This document shows, one piece after another, positions 1 to 6,649 of a stretch of DNA of 6,910 nt. A program made the translations under genes and the position numbers. Position 1 is the stretch's first letter. Each line of letters begins with the position of its first letter. This stretch comes from Candidatus Krumholzibacteriia bacterium (lineage in GTDB: Bacteria; Krumholzibacteriota; Krumholzibacteriia; LZORAL124-64-63). The notes under the pieces were generated by a model. It was given only the letters and a program-made list of their open reading frames with translations. It searched no databases and was not told the origin of the DNA. Where the stretch lies: contig JAOZJV010000194.1 in the NCBI GenBank assembly GCA_029935695.1, positions 1 to 6,910 on the forward strand, read 5' to 3'.

Positions 1-2
1 AC

Positions 3-1181
3 ATGGCCTTGAATACCCTGATTTCAGTTCCAAACATTTCCTTGATTACCACGGGCGTAGTCCTTGAGGGCGGTGATGGATTTGGATTTATAAGAGACCT
101 GCGCTCCCCTGAAATGATAAACCAACTCAAATCCATGAATAATCACGATGTGCCGGTTATTCTTGTGACCAGTAATGATACCGACAAGGATCGCCTGAAT
201 GGTTATCAGGTGGGAGCGTCCGATTTCATTCAGAAGCCATGGAGCCGAGGTCACCTTCTGGCCCATGCGGAGTCGCTGTTGGGCCAGGATGACGAGCTGG
301 CTGGTATGTCTGTTCTGGTAGCGGACGACAGTCCAACCGCCCGTACCTTCATTAGCAATTGTATCTCCCGTCTGGGTGTTACTATTCATGAGGTAGATGA
401 TGGTGATCTGGCGCTGGAATTCCTGAAGACAAATAAGGTAGACCTGGTGGTCACCGATTTGAATATGCCTCGCATGGGTGGTGATGCTCTTTGTCTCAAG
501 ATCAGGGGGGAGCTTGGGCTGACTGATTTGCCGGTGATTTTTCTCTCTGGCAACCAGGACAAGGGGACCATTATTTCATTGTTTAAAATGGGGGCCACGG
601 ACTACCTGATAAAACCCTTCCTGCAGGAAGAGTTGATGGCCCGGCTGAGGGTTCATCTGGACCGGGCAAAACTTATGCAGGCCCTGCGTGACGAAGTTGA
701 AACCGAGACCACGGACTTGAGTTTTTGGACAGATGCCAAAGATGAAATCATTGACCAGGACAATGGAAAAGGGAAACAACCACGGATCCTGCTTGTGGAC
801 GACGGCCCAGTGAACCTAATCGTCGGTACCAAAATTCTGCAAAGTCTTGGATGCCTGGTTCAAACTGCATGTACCGGAGAAGAGGCAATCACCTGCGTTG
901 AGGCCAGTCTGGCGGGAATACCCTTTGACATTATCCTTATGGACCTGATGATGCCGGGTATTAGTGGAATCGAAGCCACGCGACGCATAAGAAGAATGGA
1001 AAAAGCTTTGCCCCAGGATGCAGGCAACAACCCTGTGCCCATCATCGCCCTGTCTTCTGCCTTCGCTAAGGACAAGAATGAAGAGTGCCTGAAAGCCGGG
1101 ATGACGGCTTTCCATGCCAAACCCATGAAAAGTGAAAAGATTCTGGCAGAAATTCAACGTTGGACTGAGGCTGCTGTCTGA
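3..1181 (+). CDS. Multi-receiver (REC-REC-REC) response regulator or hybrid kinase C-terminus, 5'-partial
   Basis: Three CheY-like receiver domains in a row with no output domain after them. REC1 (visible residues 1-92) is cut at its N-terminus: the phosphoacceptor position falls at residue 18 instead of about 54, so some 35 residues plus anything before them lie left of the window, and the ATG at position 3 is probably internal. REC1 has Gly18 where Asp is expected, although T56 and K78 (QKP) remain. REC2 (102-222) looks active: acidic pair D108/D109, phosphoacceptor D152 (TDLNMP), S182, K204 (IKP). REC3 (261-388) also looks active: D266/D267, D313 (MDLMMP), S351, K373 (AKP). REC3 resembles receivers at the end of hybrid histidine kinases, so the full protein could carry a kinase upstream. 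It converges on the stress operon and need not be related to it. Confidence 0.85.
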   Translation: MALNTLISVPNISLITTGVVLEGGDGFGFIRDLRSPEMINQLKSMNNHDVPVILVTSNDTDKDRLNGYQVGASDFIQKPWSRGHLLAHAESLLGQDDELAGMSVLVADDSPTARTFISNCISRLGVTIHEVDDGDLALEFLKTNKVDLVVTDLNMPRMGGDALCLKIRGELGLTDLPVIFLSGNQDKGTIISLFKMGATDYLIKPFLQEELMARLRVHLDRAKLMQALRDEVETETTDLSFWTDAKDEIIDQDNGKGKQPRILLVDDGPVNLIVGTKILQSLGCLVQTACTGEEAITCVEASLAGIPFDIILMDLMMPGISGIEATRRIRRMEKALPQDAGNNPVPIIALSSAFAKDKNEECLKAGMTAFHAKPMKSEKILAEIQRWTEAAV

Positions 1182-1222
1182 ATTCTTAATGGACCCAATA
1201 GATCGTTTACGAATTTTTTTTT
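1181..1222 (+). terminator. Weak candidate intrinsic terminator after the receiver gene
   Basis: The stop codon is followed by an AT-rich imperfect stem, 1181-1189 pairing with 1207-1215 (8 pairs, one mismatch), and then a run of nine T at 1214-1222. The T-run and its place right after the stop fit a terminator, but the stem is weak and partly uses the T-run itself, so this is tentative. Confidence 0.3.
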
Positions 1223-1333
1223 GGAGTGAAAGTCCAGAACAGGCTTCAATTTGTGGATGGGGGCGCGCGATTCACAGCACGACACGGTGAGGCGAGTTCA
1301 CTCACGAATGAATCACAACCGGTCTTCATTTTT

Positions 1334-2410
1334 CTAGTCAACAACCCAGTCACCTGAACCTTCCTGGTTATCGTCGGCAATCACATGCAAGCGTCGGCGT
1401 ATTGTGTTTTGGATTCGAGTCAAGGTCCTTGAAACATCCTGGCGACGACAATTCAATGCATCGGCGATGTCCTCATCATTGAGTCCCTCCAGATAATGCA
1501 TTCCAAAAACTTCACGGTCGACCTTCGGCCAACTGCGAGAAATCCGGTCAAGCGTTTCCACCATTTCTCTCTCGGCTACCGTCACATCTGGAGGACTCAC
1601 CCGCACATCTGCAATGTAATCTGCCAGCGTGGACTCATCCGGCTCGATCACATCATGAAGCACGTTCAAAGCGTAGGTTTCGTTGTCAAGGTCCTCCTCG
1701 GAGAGCTCTCCAACTGCTGGCCCAACATCGAGGTCGATGGGGATTGCCAGTGAAGATTCGGTCAAGTACTCGCGAACGGTGAGGCGAGTCTGCTTGAAAG
1801 CGAGCGTCGAACACCATGTCGGGTAGTCCATGGTCTTCGGCTTCAACTCTGGATTGGTGATGGCGACTTCAGCAACCTGGTCTACGATCTCCCGTGGATC
1901 GATCGTATCTTCAGGTATTGTGTCGGAAGCGACGTACTGTTTTATTTGCCTTTTGACGAAACGCAACAGACGCTCGTGGTTCTTCTCGATGACTTCAGAG
2001 ACCAGGTCCGCATGGGATTGCGGTTTGGCGCCCTCGACAATTGGAAGTTCGGTAAACCGATCGTTGCGCGGCTTGCCCCTTTGGCTCCGTCTGCGGAGAT
2101 GTTCGTTTCTGCGCTTCGATTTGTCTTTTTCAAGCCGGATGAGAAGGGAACGTGTCGCATCGTCCAACGCTTGCACCAGACTTTTCGATTCCTTGCGGAC
2201 AGATAGGATGTTCGACGGGATGCGAAGGTTGAACTTGACTATGTAGGATTTCTTTTTTGGCTCCTCACTCAAGATGATCTGCAGATGAACTGAATCCTGT
2301 GGGTACCGGCTCAAGATGGTCTCGAGCTTTTCGATCTTCCGCCTTACTTTATCTGAAACGAATTCGAACGCTTCGCCAGTTTGGTTGATGATGTTCCAGG
2401 CAATAGTCAT
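1334..2410 (-). CDS. HPF/RaiA-like ribosome-associated domain fused to a sigma-70-like factor
   Basis: A 358-residue protein with two unlike halves. Residues 1-105 resemble the ribosome hibernation factor family (HPF/RaiA/YfiA): helix, strand VHLQIILSE, strand with KKKSYIVKFNLRIP, then a helix beginning SLVQALDDAT. This family binds the 30S decoding region and shuts down translation. A strongly basic linker follows (94-118). Residues 140-218 resemble a divergent sigma region 2 (ERLLRFVKRQI, then DPREIVDQVAEVA, then a Trp-containing helix at 197-210). Residues 281-343 look like sigma region 4: a helix with DREVFGMHYLEGL and a helix-turn-helix at about 312-335 (DEDIADAL...RQDVSRTL). An acidic spacer joins them. 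The start at 2410 has the site GGGAGGTG just upstream. It is the last gene of the cluster, 27 nt after the protease gene. Whether the sigma part binds RNA polymerase or DNA cannot be seen. A degenerate sigma module used for protein contacts is an alternative. Confidence 0.72.
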   Translation of the reverse strand: MTIAWNIINQTGEAFEFVSDKVRRKIEKLETILSRYPQDSVHLQIILSEEPKKKSYIVKFNLRIPSNILSVRKESKSLVQALDDATRSLLIRLEKDKSKRRNEHLRRRSQRGKPRNDRFTELPIVEGAKPQSHADLVSEVIEKNHERLLRFVKRQIKQYVASDTIPEDTIDPREIVDQVAEVAITNPELKPKTMDYPTWCSTLAFKQTRLTVREYLTESSLAIPIDLDVGPAVGELSEEDLDNETYALNVLHDVIEPDESTLADYIADVRVSPPDVTVAEREMVETLDRISRSWPKVDREVFGMHYLEGLNDEDIADALNCRRQDVSRTLTRIQNTIRRRLHVIADDNQEGSGDWVVD

Positions 2411-2437
2411 GGTGCACCTCCCGTATTCTGTGACAAA

Positions 2438-3922
2438 CTAGAGCCGAAATCCTACGTAGAAGCTCCGGTTCTGTCGCACGACGCGCAGCAAGAACGTGCT
2501 TCCGCTCTTCAGGTTGCGAACCTGTTCGTTAAACTCCTCCAGGTCTTTCGTCGACGACCGGTTGATCTCGACAATCAGATCTCCTTCCCGCAGGTTGGCT
2601 CGGTATGCAGGCCCGGCCATGGCGACTGACGTGATGACGACGCCGTCAAGGGATCGGTCCAATTGGTACTTGGTAGCCAACTCTGAGCTGAAGGGTGTGA
2701 CGGTAAACCCGAACTTCTCCTCGAGGCGCTCGCTGACGTCCGCAGCCACTTCGTCGGCCGGCAACTCACCAAGGATTACCGTGACATGTTCTCTATCTCC
2801 ATCACGCAGCAATTCGAAGGTTGCTTCCGAACCTGGACTTTTCGCGGCAATTTCGTTCCGTAGCTGGGTCGAACTCCGGATCTTCGCACCGTCGAGAGTG
2901 ACAACGATGTCTCCGCTCTGGATACCTGCTTTTGCGCCCGGCCCTTCATCTGCCACGTCGGACACGAGCGCGCCCTCGTTCTGCTTGATGCCCATGGCCT
3001 CAGCGAGGGTTTCGTCGATGTCCTGTATGTAGACGCCAAGCCAACCACGGACAACCGTGCCGTGCTCGATCAATGACTCCATGACGCGCTGGGCCATTTG
3101 GCTGGGCACGGCGAAGCCAATCCCCTGGTAGCCACCACTGCGAGAGGCGATGGCTGTGTTGATGCCGATGAGTTCGCCATCCAGGTTGATGAGCGCCCCC
3201 CCGGAGTTTCCAGGATTGATCGCAGCGTCCGTCTGAATGAAGTCCTCGTAGTCAGCGAGTCCGACATTGGAACGACCCTTTGCGCTGACGATACCGCTGG
3301 TAACCGAGTGGGCGAGATTGGGACTCAAGGGGCTGCCGATGGCGAGCACCATCTCACCAACACGCAGTTTCTCACTGTCGCCCAGCGCGATATGGGGCAG
3401 ACCATCGGCGTCCACCTTTAATACGGCAATGTCGGTCTTGGGATCGGCTCCTACGACCTCGGCTGTCCTTGTTTTCCCATCGATGAACCGAACGTTGATC
3501 TCGTCCGCACTGGCAATCACGTGGTTGTTGGTGAGGATGTAGCCGTCCTGGGACACGACAACACCAGACCCCAGTCCCTGCTGTCGATACTCGCGCTCAC
3601 GATCTTGCTGAGGTTGCTGAAAGAACTCATTAAAAAAGCCCGGAAATTGTCTGTTAAAAAAGGGTGAGGAGGATTGTTGCACCCGCAGAACCTTCTCGGT
3701 GAGCACGGTTACAACTGTGGGATTCACGTTTTCCGCCAGGTCAACAAGAGCGTTGTTGAAGTCCCGGAGTGAATGGATTGGCCTATCAGAGCCTCCTTCG
3801 TTTTGGGTCGCCGCTGTCGCGATTCTGGCCCCGCTGGGATCCTTCACCAAGAGGATGGAGCAGACTATCAGTGTGACAGCTCCCAGTCCCGCCGCCCAGG
3901 CTGGAATACGTCGAAATAGCAT
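2438..3922 (-). CDS. degQ: Periplasmic DegP/DegQ-type serine protease (Do family) with two PDZ domains
   Basis: An HtrA-family protease/chaperone of 494 residues that degrades or refolds damaged envelope proteins. The N-terminus has basic residues and a hydrophobic stretch (about 7-27), a signal peptide or anchor, possibly cleaved near ATAA. The trypsin-like domain carries the catalytic triad H134 (TNNHV), D164 (TDIAVLK) and S240 (GNSGG). A loop rich in Phe and Gln (about 84-116) precedes GLGSGVV and fits the regulatory LA loop of Do proteases. PDZ1 spans about 285-387, and PDZ2 about 400-492. Length is close to the usual 450-500. I chose ATG at 3922 because AAGGTGGTGA, one base off the ideal ribosome binding site, ends about 6 nt before it; the in-frame GTG at 3934 lies inside that site. 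The gene is the fifth of six in the cluster. DegP versus DegQ (or MucD) cannot be settled from the sequence. Confidence 0.93.
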   Translation of the reverse strand: MLFRRIPAWAAGLGAVTLIVCSILLVKDPSGARIATAATQNEGGSDRPIHSLRDFNNALVDLAENVNPTVVTVLTEKVLRVQQSSSPFFNRQFPGFFNEFFQQPQQDREREYRQQGLGSGVVVSQDGYILTNNHVIASADEINVRFIDGKTRTAEVVGADPKTDIAVLKVDADGLPHIALGDSEKLRVGEMVLAIGSPLSPNLAHSVTSGIVSAKGRSNVGLADYEDFIQTDAAINPGNSGGALINLDGELIGINTAIASRSGGYQGIGFAVPSQMAQRVMESLIEHGTVVRGWLGVYIQDIDETLAEAMGIKQNEGALVSDVADEGPGAKAGIQSGDIVVTLDGAKIRSSTQLRNEIAAKSPGSEATFELLRDGDREHVTVILGELPADEVAADVSERLEEKFGFTVTPFSSELATKYQLDRSLDGVVITSVAMAGPAYRANLREGDLIVEINRSSTKDLEEFNEQVRNLKSGSTFLLRVVRQNRSFYVGFRL

Positions 3923-3976
3923 ACCGATCACCACCTTTCAGATTTACCAACTCGTTTTGGTGTTCTTTCGTGTGGT

Positions 3977-4035
3977 GGGCCTTCTCGCTTCAACCTTTTC
4001 GCCGTGTCGTGGTGACAGATGATGCGAGAAGGCCC
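3977..4035 (-). repeat. Perfect 12-bp inverted repeat between yfdX and the protease gene
   Basis: GGGCCTTCTCGC at 3977-3988 is the exact reverse complement of GCGAGAAGGCCC at 4024-4035, with a 35-nt loop. It sits in the 127-nt gap between two same-strand genes. In the transcript it would form a strong stem, but no U-run follows it in the minus-strand direction. A processing or mRNA-stability element, or a protein-binding operator, is more likely than an intrinsic terminator. No clear promoter for the protease gene was seen in this gap. Confidence 0.6.
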
Positions 4036-4049
4036 TCTGTCCTCGTGCG

Positions 4050-5018
4050 TTACGTAAGGCCACTCAACAACTTCTTGATCTTGTCGAACGAATTCTCGGT
4101 CGTTTCCCTTCCCTTATCTGTTTTGGCCTCAAGTTTTTCGATTTCCTTGAAGATGGGTTTTACTGCATCCTTGTCGTAGTAGCCCAGCGCCATCCCTAAC
4201 TTGATCTCCTCGCGAGATGCTTTGAGCAGCTTGATAAGCTGTGTGCTCTCGTCATCGCTTCTATCAGGTTTTTCCGCCAGGGTTTCGGCAGTGGCCACCA
4301 TCTCCTGGACGCGCAGCACTGGCAGCGGATAGATGGAGTCCTCGATGTAGAGGAGGTTGAGGGCCGTTTGGATCTGCATTTTCGCCTCTTCGACCTTGCC
4401 TTCGTCGATCAGCGGCACCGCCTTGCGAATCGCGTCGGGGTAGGTTGCCAACGGCATCAGACTGGTGCTGACCACGTATTCGCTTGCAAGACCATCCAGC
4501 AGGCGACGAGCCTCCTGTATCCGACCATCGTCAAGAGCATCCTTGGCCTGGTCGACGACCTTCTCTACGGTACTGACCTGAGCCAGTACGTCGCGTGAGA
4601 GGGCGTTGACCGCTACCGGTACCATCGCGAGGTTGGGGTCCCGTGCAATCTGAATCTCCAACTTACCGACAGCTATTTCCAACTCGGCGATGGCTTCGTC
4701 AGTCTTGGGCTCATCCTCACTGAGCAGAGCCAAAGCCTTGCGCGTCATGTTCACCGCAGCAACGGTCTCCTTGACCAACTCCCCTCGAGCCTCATCGGTC
4801 TTGATCTCGGTTGTTTTGTCAACCTCGCCCTGGATCTGCTGCTGTTCGGTGGACTTCGCTTCCTGGCTTGTGGCCGCGCTGCCGGCTTCGGTCGCGGGAT
4901 CTTCGCTGGCCATGGCGATGCCGTCAGGAGCAGCCAATCCCGCTACCAGTGTGATCGCCAGTAGACCAACTAAAATATGCGATGACCGATTTTGGTCGAA
5001 TGAGTTCATCTTTTTCAT
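4050..5018 (-). CDS. yfdX: YfdX-family secreted stress protein
   Basis: A 322-residue protein, longer than E. coli YfdX (about 210). It has a Sec signal peptide: basic start, hydrophobic core about 15-30, and a likely cut at AMA/S (37/38). A Thr/Glu/Gln-rich linker (38-75) leads into an all-helical acidic body. Residues 161-190 and 203-232 are related at a constant offset of 42 without gaps (D-G-(K/R)-(I/V)-x-E-A pattern, then SLMPL against SIYPL), which matches the pseudo-repeat look of this family. The C-terminal part (260-320) is Lys/Glu-rich helix. YfdX proteins are periplasmic, of poorly known function, and occur in the heat-resistance islands LHR/tLST next to Hsp20 and DegP genes, as here. 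The start at 5018 is supported by GGGAGGA about 8 nt upstream; Met4 is too far from that site. It lies 84 nt after the third Hsp20 gene. Confidence 0.8.
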   Translation of the reverse strand: MKKMNSFDQNRSSHILVGLLAITLVAGLAAPDGIAMASEDPATEAGSAATSQEAKSTEQQQIQGEVDKTTEIKTDEARGELVKETVAAVNMTRKALALLSEDEPKTDEAIAELEIAVGKLEIQIARDPNLAMVPVAVNALSRDVLAQVSTVEKVVDQAKDALDDGRIQEARRLLDGLASEYVVSTSLMPLATYPDAIRKAVPLIDEGKVEEAKMQIQTALNLLYIEDSIYPLPVLRVQEMVATAETLAEKPDRSDDESTQLIKLLKASREEIKLGMALGYYDKDAVKPIFKEIEKLEAKTDKGRETTENSFDKIKKLLSGLT

Positions 5019-5066
5019 GGTTTGTTCCTCCCTGCGGCTGACGTCGCTTTACGGTATTCGGTTCTG

Positions 5067-5095
5067 GTGGGCCGCAGCGGGCGGCTGCGGCCCAC
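5067..5095 (-). repeat. Perfect 12-bp GC-rich hairpin between hsp20 and yfdX
   Basis: GTGGGCCGCAGC (5067-5078) and GCTGCGGCCCAC (5084-5095) pair perfectly around a 5-nt loop. It lies 7 nt after the hsp20 stop codon and about 48 nt before the yfdX start. No U-run follows in the direction of transcription, so it is not a classic intrinsic terminator. It could protect the 3' end of the hsp20 message, partly attenuate read-through, or set different levels of cytoplasmic and periplasmic products. Confidence 0.7.
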
Positions 5096-5102
5096 ACTTC
5101 CA

Positions 5103-5648
5103 TCACTTGACCTCGATTTTCTTGACGGCAACCCGCCCGGTTTCCGTTTTCGGCAAGGTGAGCCTCAGTTGGCCGTTCTTGCAGTAGGCTTCCACGCCAT
5201 CCCTGTCGACCTCAATCGGCAGGGGGATGGATCGGTAGAAGGAACCGCTGTGGATCTCCTTCAAGTGGTAGCCCTCTTTGCTATCCTCACGCTCGCCGGA
5301 TTTAGTGCCTCGGATAATCACGCAGTGATCACCGATGGAGACGTCGATATCCTCGGCTTCCATGCCGGGCACCTCGGCCGTAACCTTGAATTCTCGGTCC
5401 GTCTCTTCCAGGTCGATTTGGGGCAAGCTCTTGCCAAACGGTCCCAAAGGTTCGGTAAAAGGAGCGAGCCCGTTCTCACCGAATCTCCGAGAAAAGAAGT
5501 CCTCGAAGATGTCGTTAAACATCCGATGCACGTCGTTCCGTGATGCCGTGATCGATTGACGGGCCTCGTCTTGCGTCCGAACCGGGTGTTTGCCCCAGTT
5601 CAGGGGCATTAACTCCTTTGCCTTTTCGGTCAACTTCTTCAATGCCAT
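5103..5648 (-). CDS. Small heat-shock protein, Hsp20/alpha-crystallin family (third in cluster)
   Basis: A 181-residue ATP-independent holdase chaperone, the longest of the three. The long N-terminal arm (1-74) is basic at first (LKKLTEKAKELMP), then has an aromatic segment around 41-56 (HRMFNDIFEDFFSRRF). The alpha-crystallin domain covers about 75-168 and includes AEVPGMEAEDIDV and the family signature NGQLRLTLPK (158-167). The C-terminal tail KKIEVK carries the I-x-V motif (178-180) used to dock neighbouring dimers. The start at 5648 is preceded by AAAGGAGGTG. It begins 20 nt after the previous hsp20 stop, so the genes are probably translated from one message. The N-terminal arm differs from both neighbours, which suggests a distinct client range or assembly size. 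Confidence 0.95.
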   Translation of the reverse strand: MALKKLTEKAKELMPLNWGKHPVRTQDEARQSITASRNDVHRMFNDIFEDFFSRRFGENGLAPFTEPLGPFGKSLPQIDLEETDREFKVTAEVPGMEAEDIDVSIGDHCVIIRGTKSGEREDSKEGYHLKEIHSGSFYRSIPLPIEVDRDGVEAYCKNGQLRLTLPKTETGRVAVKKIEVK

Positions 5649-5668
5649 GAGGCACCTCCTTTCGCTCG

Positions 5669-6076
5669 TTAGCCTGTTTTGATCTCGATCTTCTTCTGAC
5701 TGGGCATGGTCTTCGGGAGAGTCAGGGTCAGAACGCCGCTGTTCATCCTGGCCTCGATTCCATCCCTGTCGATTTCATCGGAAAGGGAGAGCGAACGTTT
5801 GTAGTTTCCGGACCTGTACTCCGCGTAGGTGGGGGCCTCGGCTGACCGGTGCTCATCGGCAACCGTTCCCTTGACTGTCAGGACGTTGTTCTCCAACGTC
5901 ACATCCACGCCTTCCGGTTTGACGCCGGGCATATCGGCCGTCAGAATGATGCTCTCGTTCGTTTCGCGGATATCGGTCGGGGCGATGAATAGACGCTCAT
6001 TGCTGGCGGGCTCGACCGCCTGCTGCACCTGGCCATCCTGCCTCTTCTGAAGGTCCATACTCTTCGTGTTAGCCAT
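5669..6076 (-). CDS. Small heat-shock protein, Hsp20/alpha-crystallin family (second in cluster)
   Basis: A compact 135-residue Hsp20. The N-terminal arm is short and polar (about 30 residues, Gln- and Lys-rich) with few aromatics. The alpha-crystallin domain (31-125) has the typical ADMPGVKPEGVDV strand and signature NSGVLTLTLPK (112-122). The tail ends KKIEIKTG with a canonical I-x-I motif (130-132). The start at 6076 has an ideal AAGGAGGT site 6 nt upstream, and it lies 17 nt after the first hsp20 stop. The lack of a long aromatic arm is unusual for a stand-alone oligomeric holdase and fits mixed assemblies with its two neighbours, though this is inference. Confidence 0.95.
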   Translation of the reverse strand: MANTKSMDLQKRQDGQVQQAVEPASNERLFIAPTDIRETNESIILTADMPGVKPEGVDVTLENNVLTVKGTVADEHRSAEAPTYAEYRSGNYKRSLSLSDEIDRDGIEARMNSGVLTLTLPKTMPSQKKIEIKTG

Positions 6077-6093
6077 GGTTTTACCTCCTTATT

Positions 6094-6525
6094 CTAGCTC
6101 TTGACCTCGATCTGCTTCGGCTTGTCTGATTCAGCACGACGGAGCCTGATCTCGAGCACTCCATCGCGATACATTGCTTCCACGCTTTCCTGGTCAACGT
6201 CGAAAGCAAGATCGATGTTCCGCGAAAATTGGCCGAAAACCCGTTCCTGGCGTAGCCATCGTTCATTTTCGCTATCCTTCGGGGTCTTGCGCTCGCCTCG
6301 CACCGCCAGCGTACGGCCATGGACAGAGATATCCAGATCCTGTGGATCGACGCCCGATAGCTCCGCTGTCACGGTAGCACCATCGTTGTCCGCGTAGATA
6401 TTCACCGGCGGAAACGATGCGCCCCTCGTCCTGGAGTGATCCCCCAGGAGCAGGCTCATCTCTCGCTCCATTTCTCGCAGCCATTGCCAGGGGTTCTGAT
6501 AACCCTGCTGTTCAAAACCATACAT
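6094..6525 (-). CDS. Small heat-shock protein, Hsp20/alpha-crystallin family (first in cluster)
   Basis: A 143-residue Hsp20, the first gene of the operon. The N-terminal arm (1-39) is rich in aromatics and Gln/Met (MYGFEQQGYQNPWQWLREME), like IbpA-type arms that bind clients. The alpha-crystallin domain spans about 40-130, with AELSGVDPQDLDI and a variant signature DGVLEIRLRR (121-130), where most family members end in LPK. The tail KQIEVKS carries an I-x-V motif (139-141). I chose the ATG at 6525 because AGGAGG lies 7 nt upstream; the frame stays open upstream to 6591, but that extension would run through this ribosome binding site and a leader hairpin, and its residues do not look like an Hsp20 arm. 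Confidence 0.94.
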   Translation of the reverse strand: MYGFEQQGYQNPWQWLREMEREMSLLLGDHSRTRGASFPPVNIYADNDGATVTAELSGVDPQDLDISVHGRTLAVRGERKTPKDSENERWLRQERVFGQFSRNIDLAFDVDQESVEAMYRDGVLEIRLRRAESDKPKQIEVKS

Positions 6526-6530
6526 TGCGT

Positions 6531-6537
6531 ACCTCCT
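6531..6537 (-). promoter_or_regulatory. Ribosome binding site that sets the first hsp20 start
   Basis: AGGAGGT read on the minus strand, ending 5 nt before the ATG at 6525. It supports that start over the longer in-frame version from 6591. Confidence 0.85.
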
Positions 6538-6543
6538 CTCAAT

Positions 6544-6559
6544 GGGCGACGGATCGCCC
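6544..6559 (-). other. Leader hairpin just upstream of the first hsp20 ribosome binding site
   Basis: GGGCGA (6544-6549) pairs perfectly with TCGCCC (6554-6559) around a 4-nt loop, six nt upstream of the AGGAGG site. A second small GC stem (6570-6573 with 6578-6581) lies just before it in the transcript. The ribosome binding site itself is not enclosed in either stem, so a thermometer role is only a possibility. Confidence 0.4.
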
Positions 6560-6607
6560 GGCCAAGCGCCCCCGTCCGGGGCACTCCACAAACACCTTCC
6601 AGTAATG

Positions 6608-6649
6608 GGGGAGAGCTAGCGGAATTGCTTTGAGTGTGTCACTCTCCCC
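6608..6649 (-). other. Stem-loop near the 5' end of the operon mRNA
   Basis: GGGGAGAG (6608-6615) is the exact reverse complement of CTCTCCCC (6642-6649), with a 26-nt loop. If transcription starts near 6654, this stem forms almost at the 5' end of the message, where such stems often protect mRNA. A small stem, GAGTG (6632-6636) with CACTC (6640-6644), overlaps one arm, so the two structures exclude each other. Confidence 0.45.

Noticed and set aside
3098..3421. Plus-strand open frames opposite the protease, yfdX and hsp20 genes
   Set aside because: They are antisense shadows of well-supported genes, with no recognisable domains.
3840..3922. Lipoprotein signal in the Deg protease (LIVC in the hydrophobic segment)
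   Set aside because: Val before the Cys does not fit the lipobox, and the Cys lies within the hydrophobic core rather than at its end.
3923..3934. GTG start at 3934 for the Deg protease
   Set aside because: The GTG lies inside AAGGTGGTGA, which is the ribosome binding site for the ATG at 3922.
6540..6566. Sigma-32-like promoter (CTTGGCC ... GCCCATTG, minus strand)
   Set aside because: The -35 match is only CTTG, and the start would fall on the ribosome binding site, leaving no usable leader.
6526..6591. Longer in-frame start for the first hsp20 at 6591
   Set aside because: It would read through a strong AGGAGG site and a leader hairpin, and the added residues (Gly/Pro/Asp-rich) do not look like an Hsp20 arm. 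The ATG at 6525 has ideal spacing.
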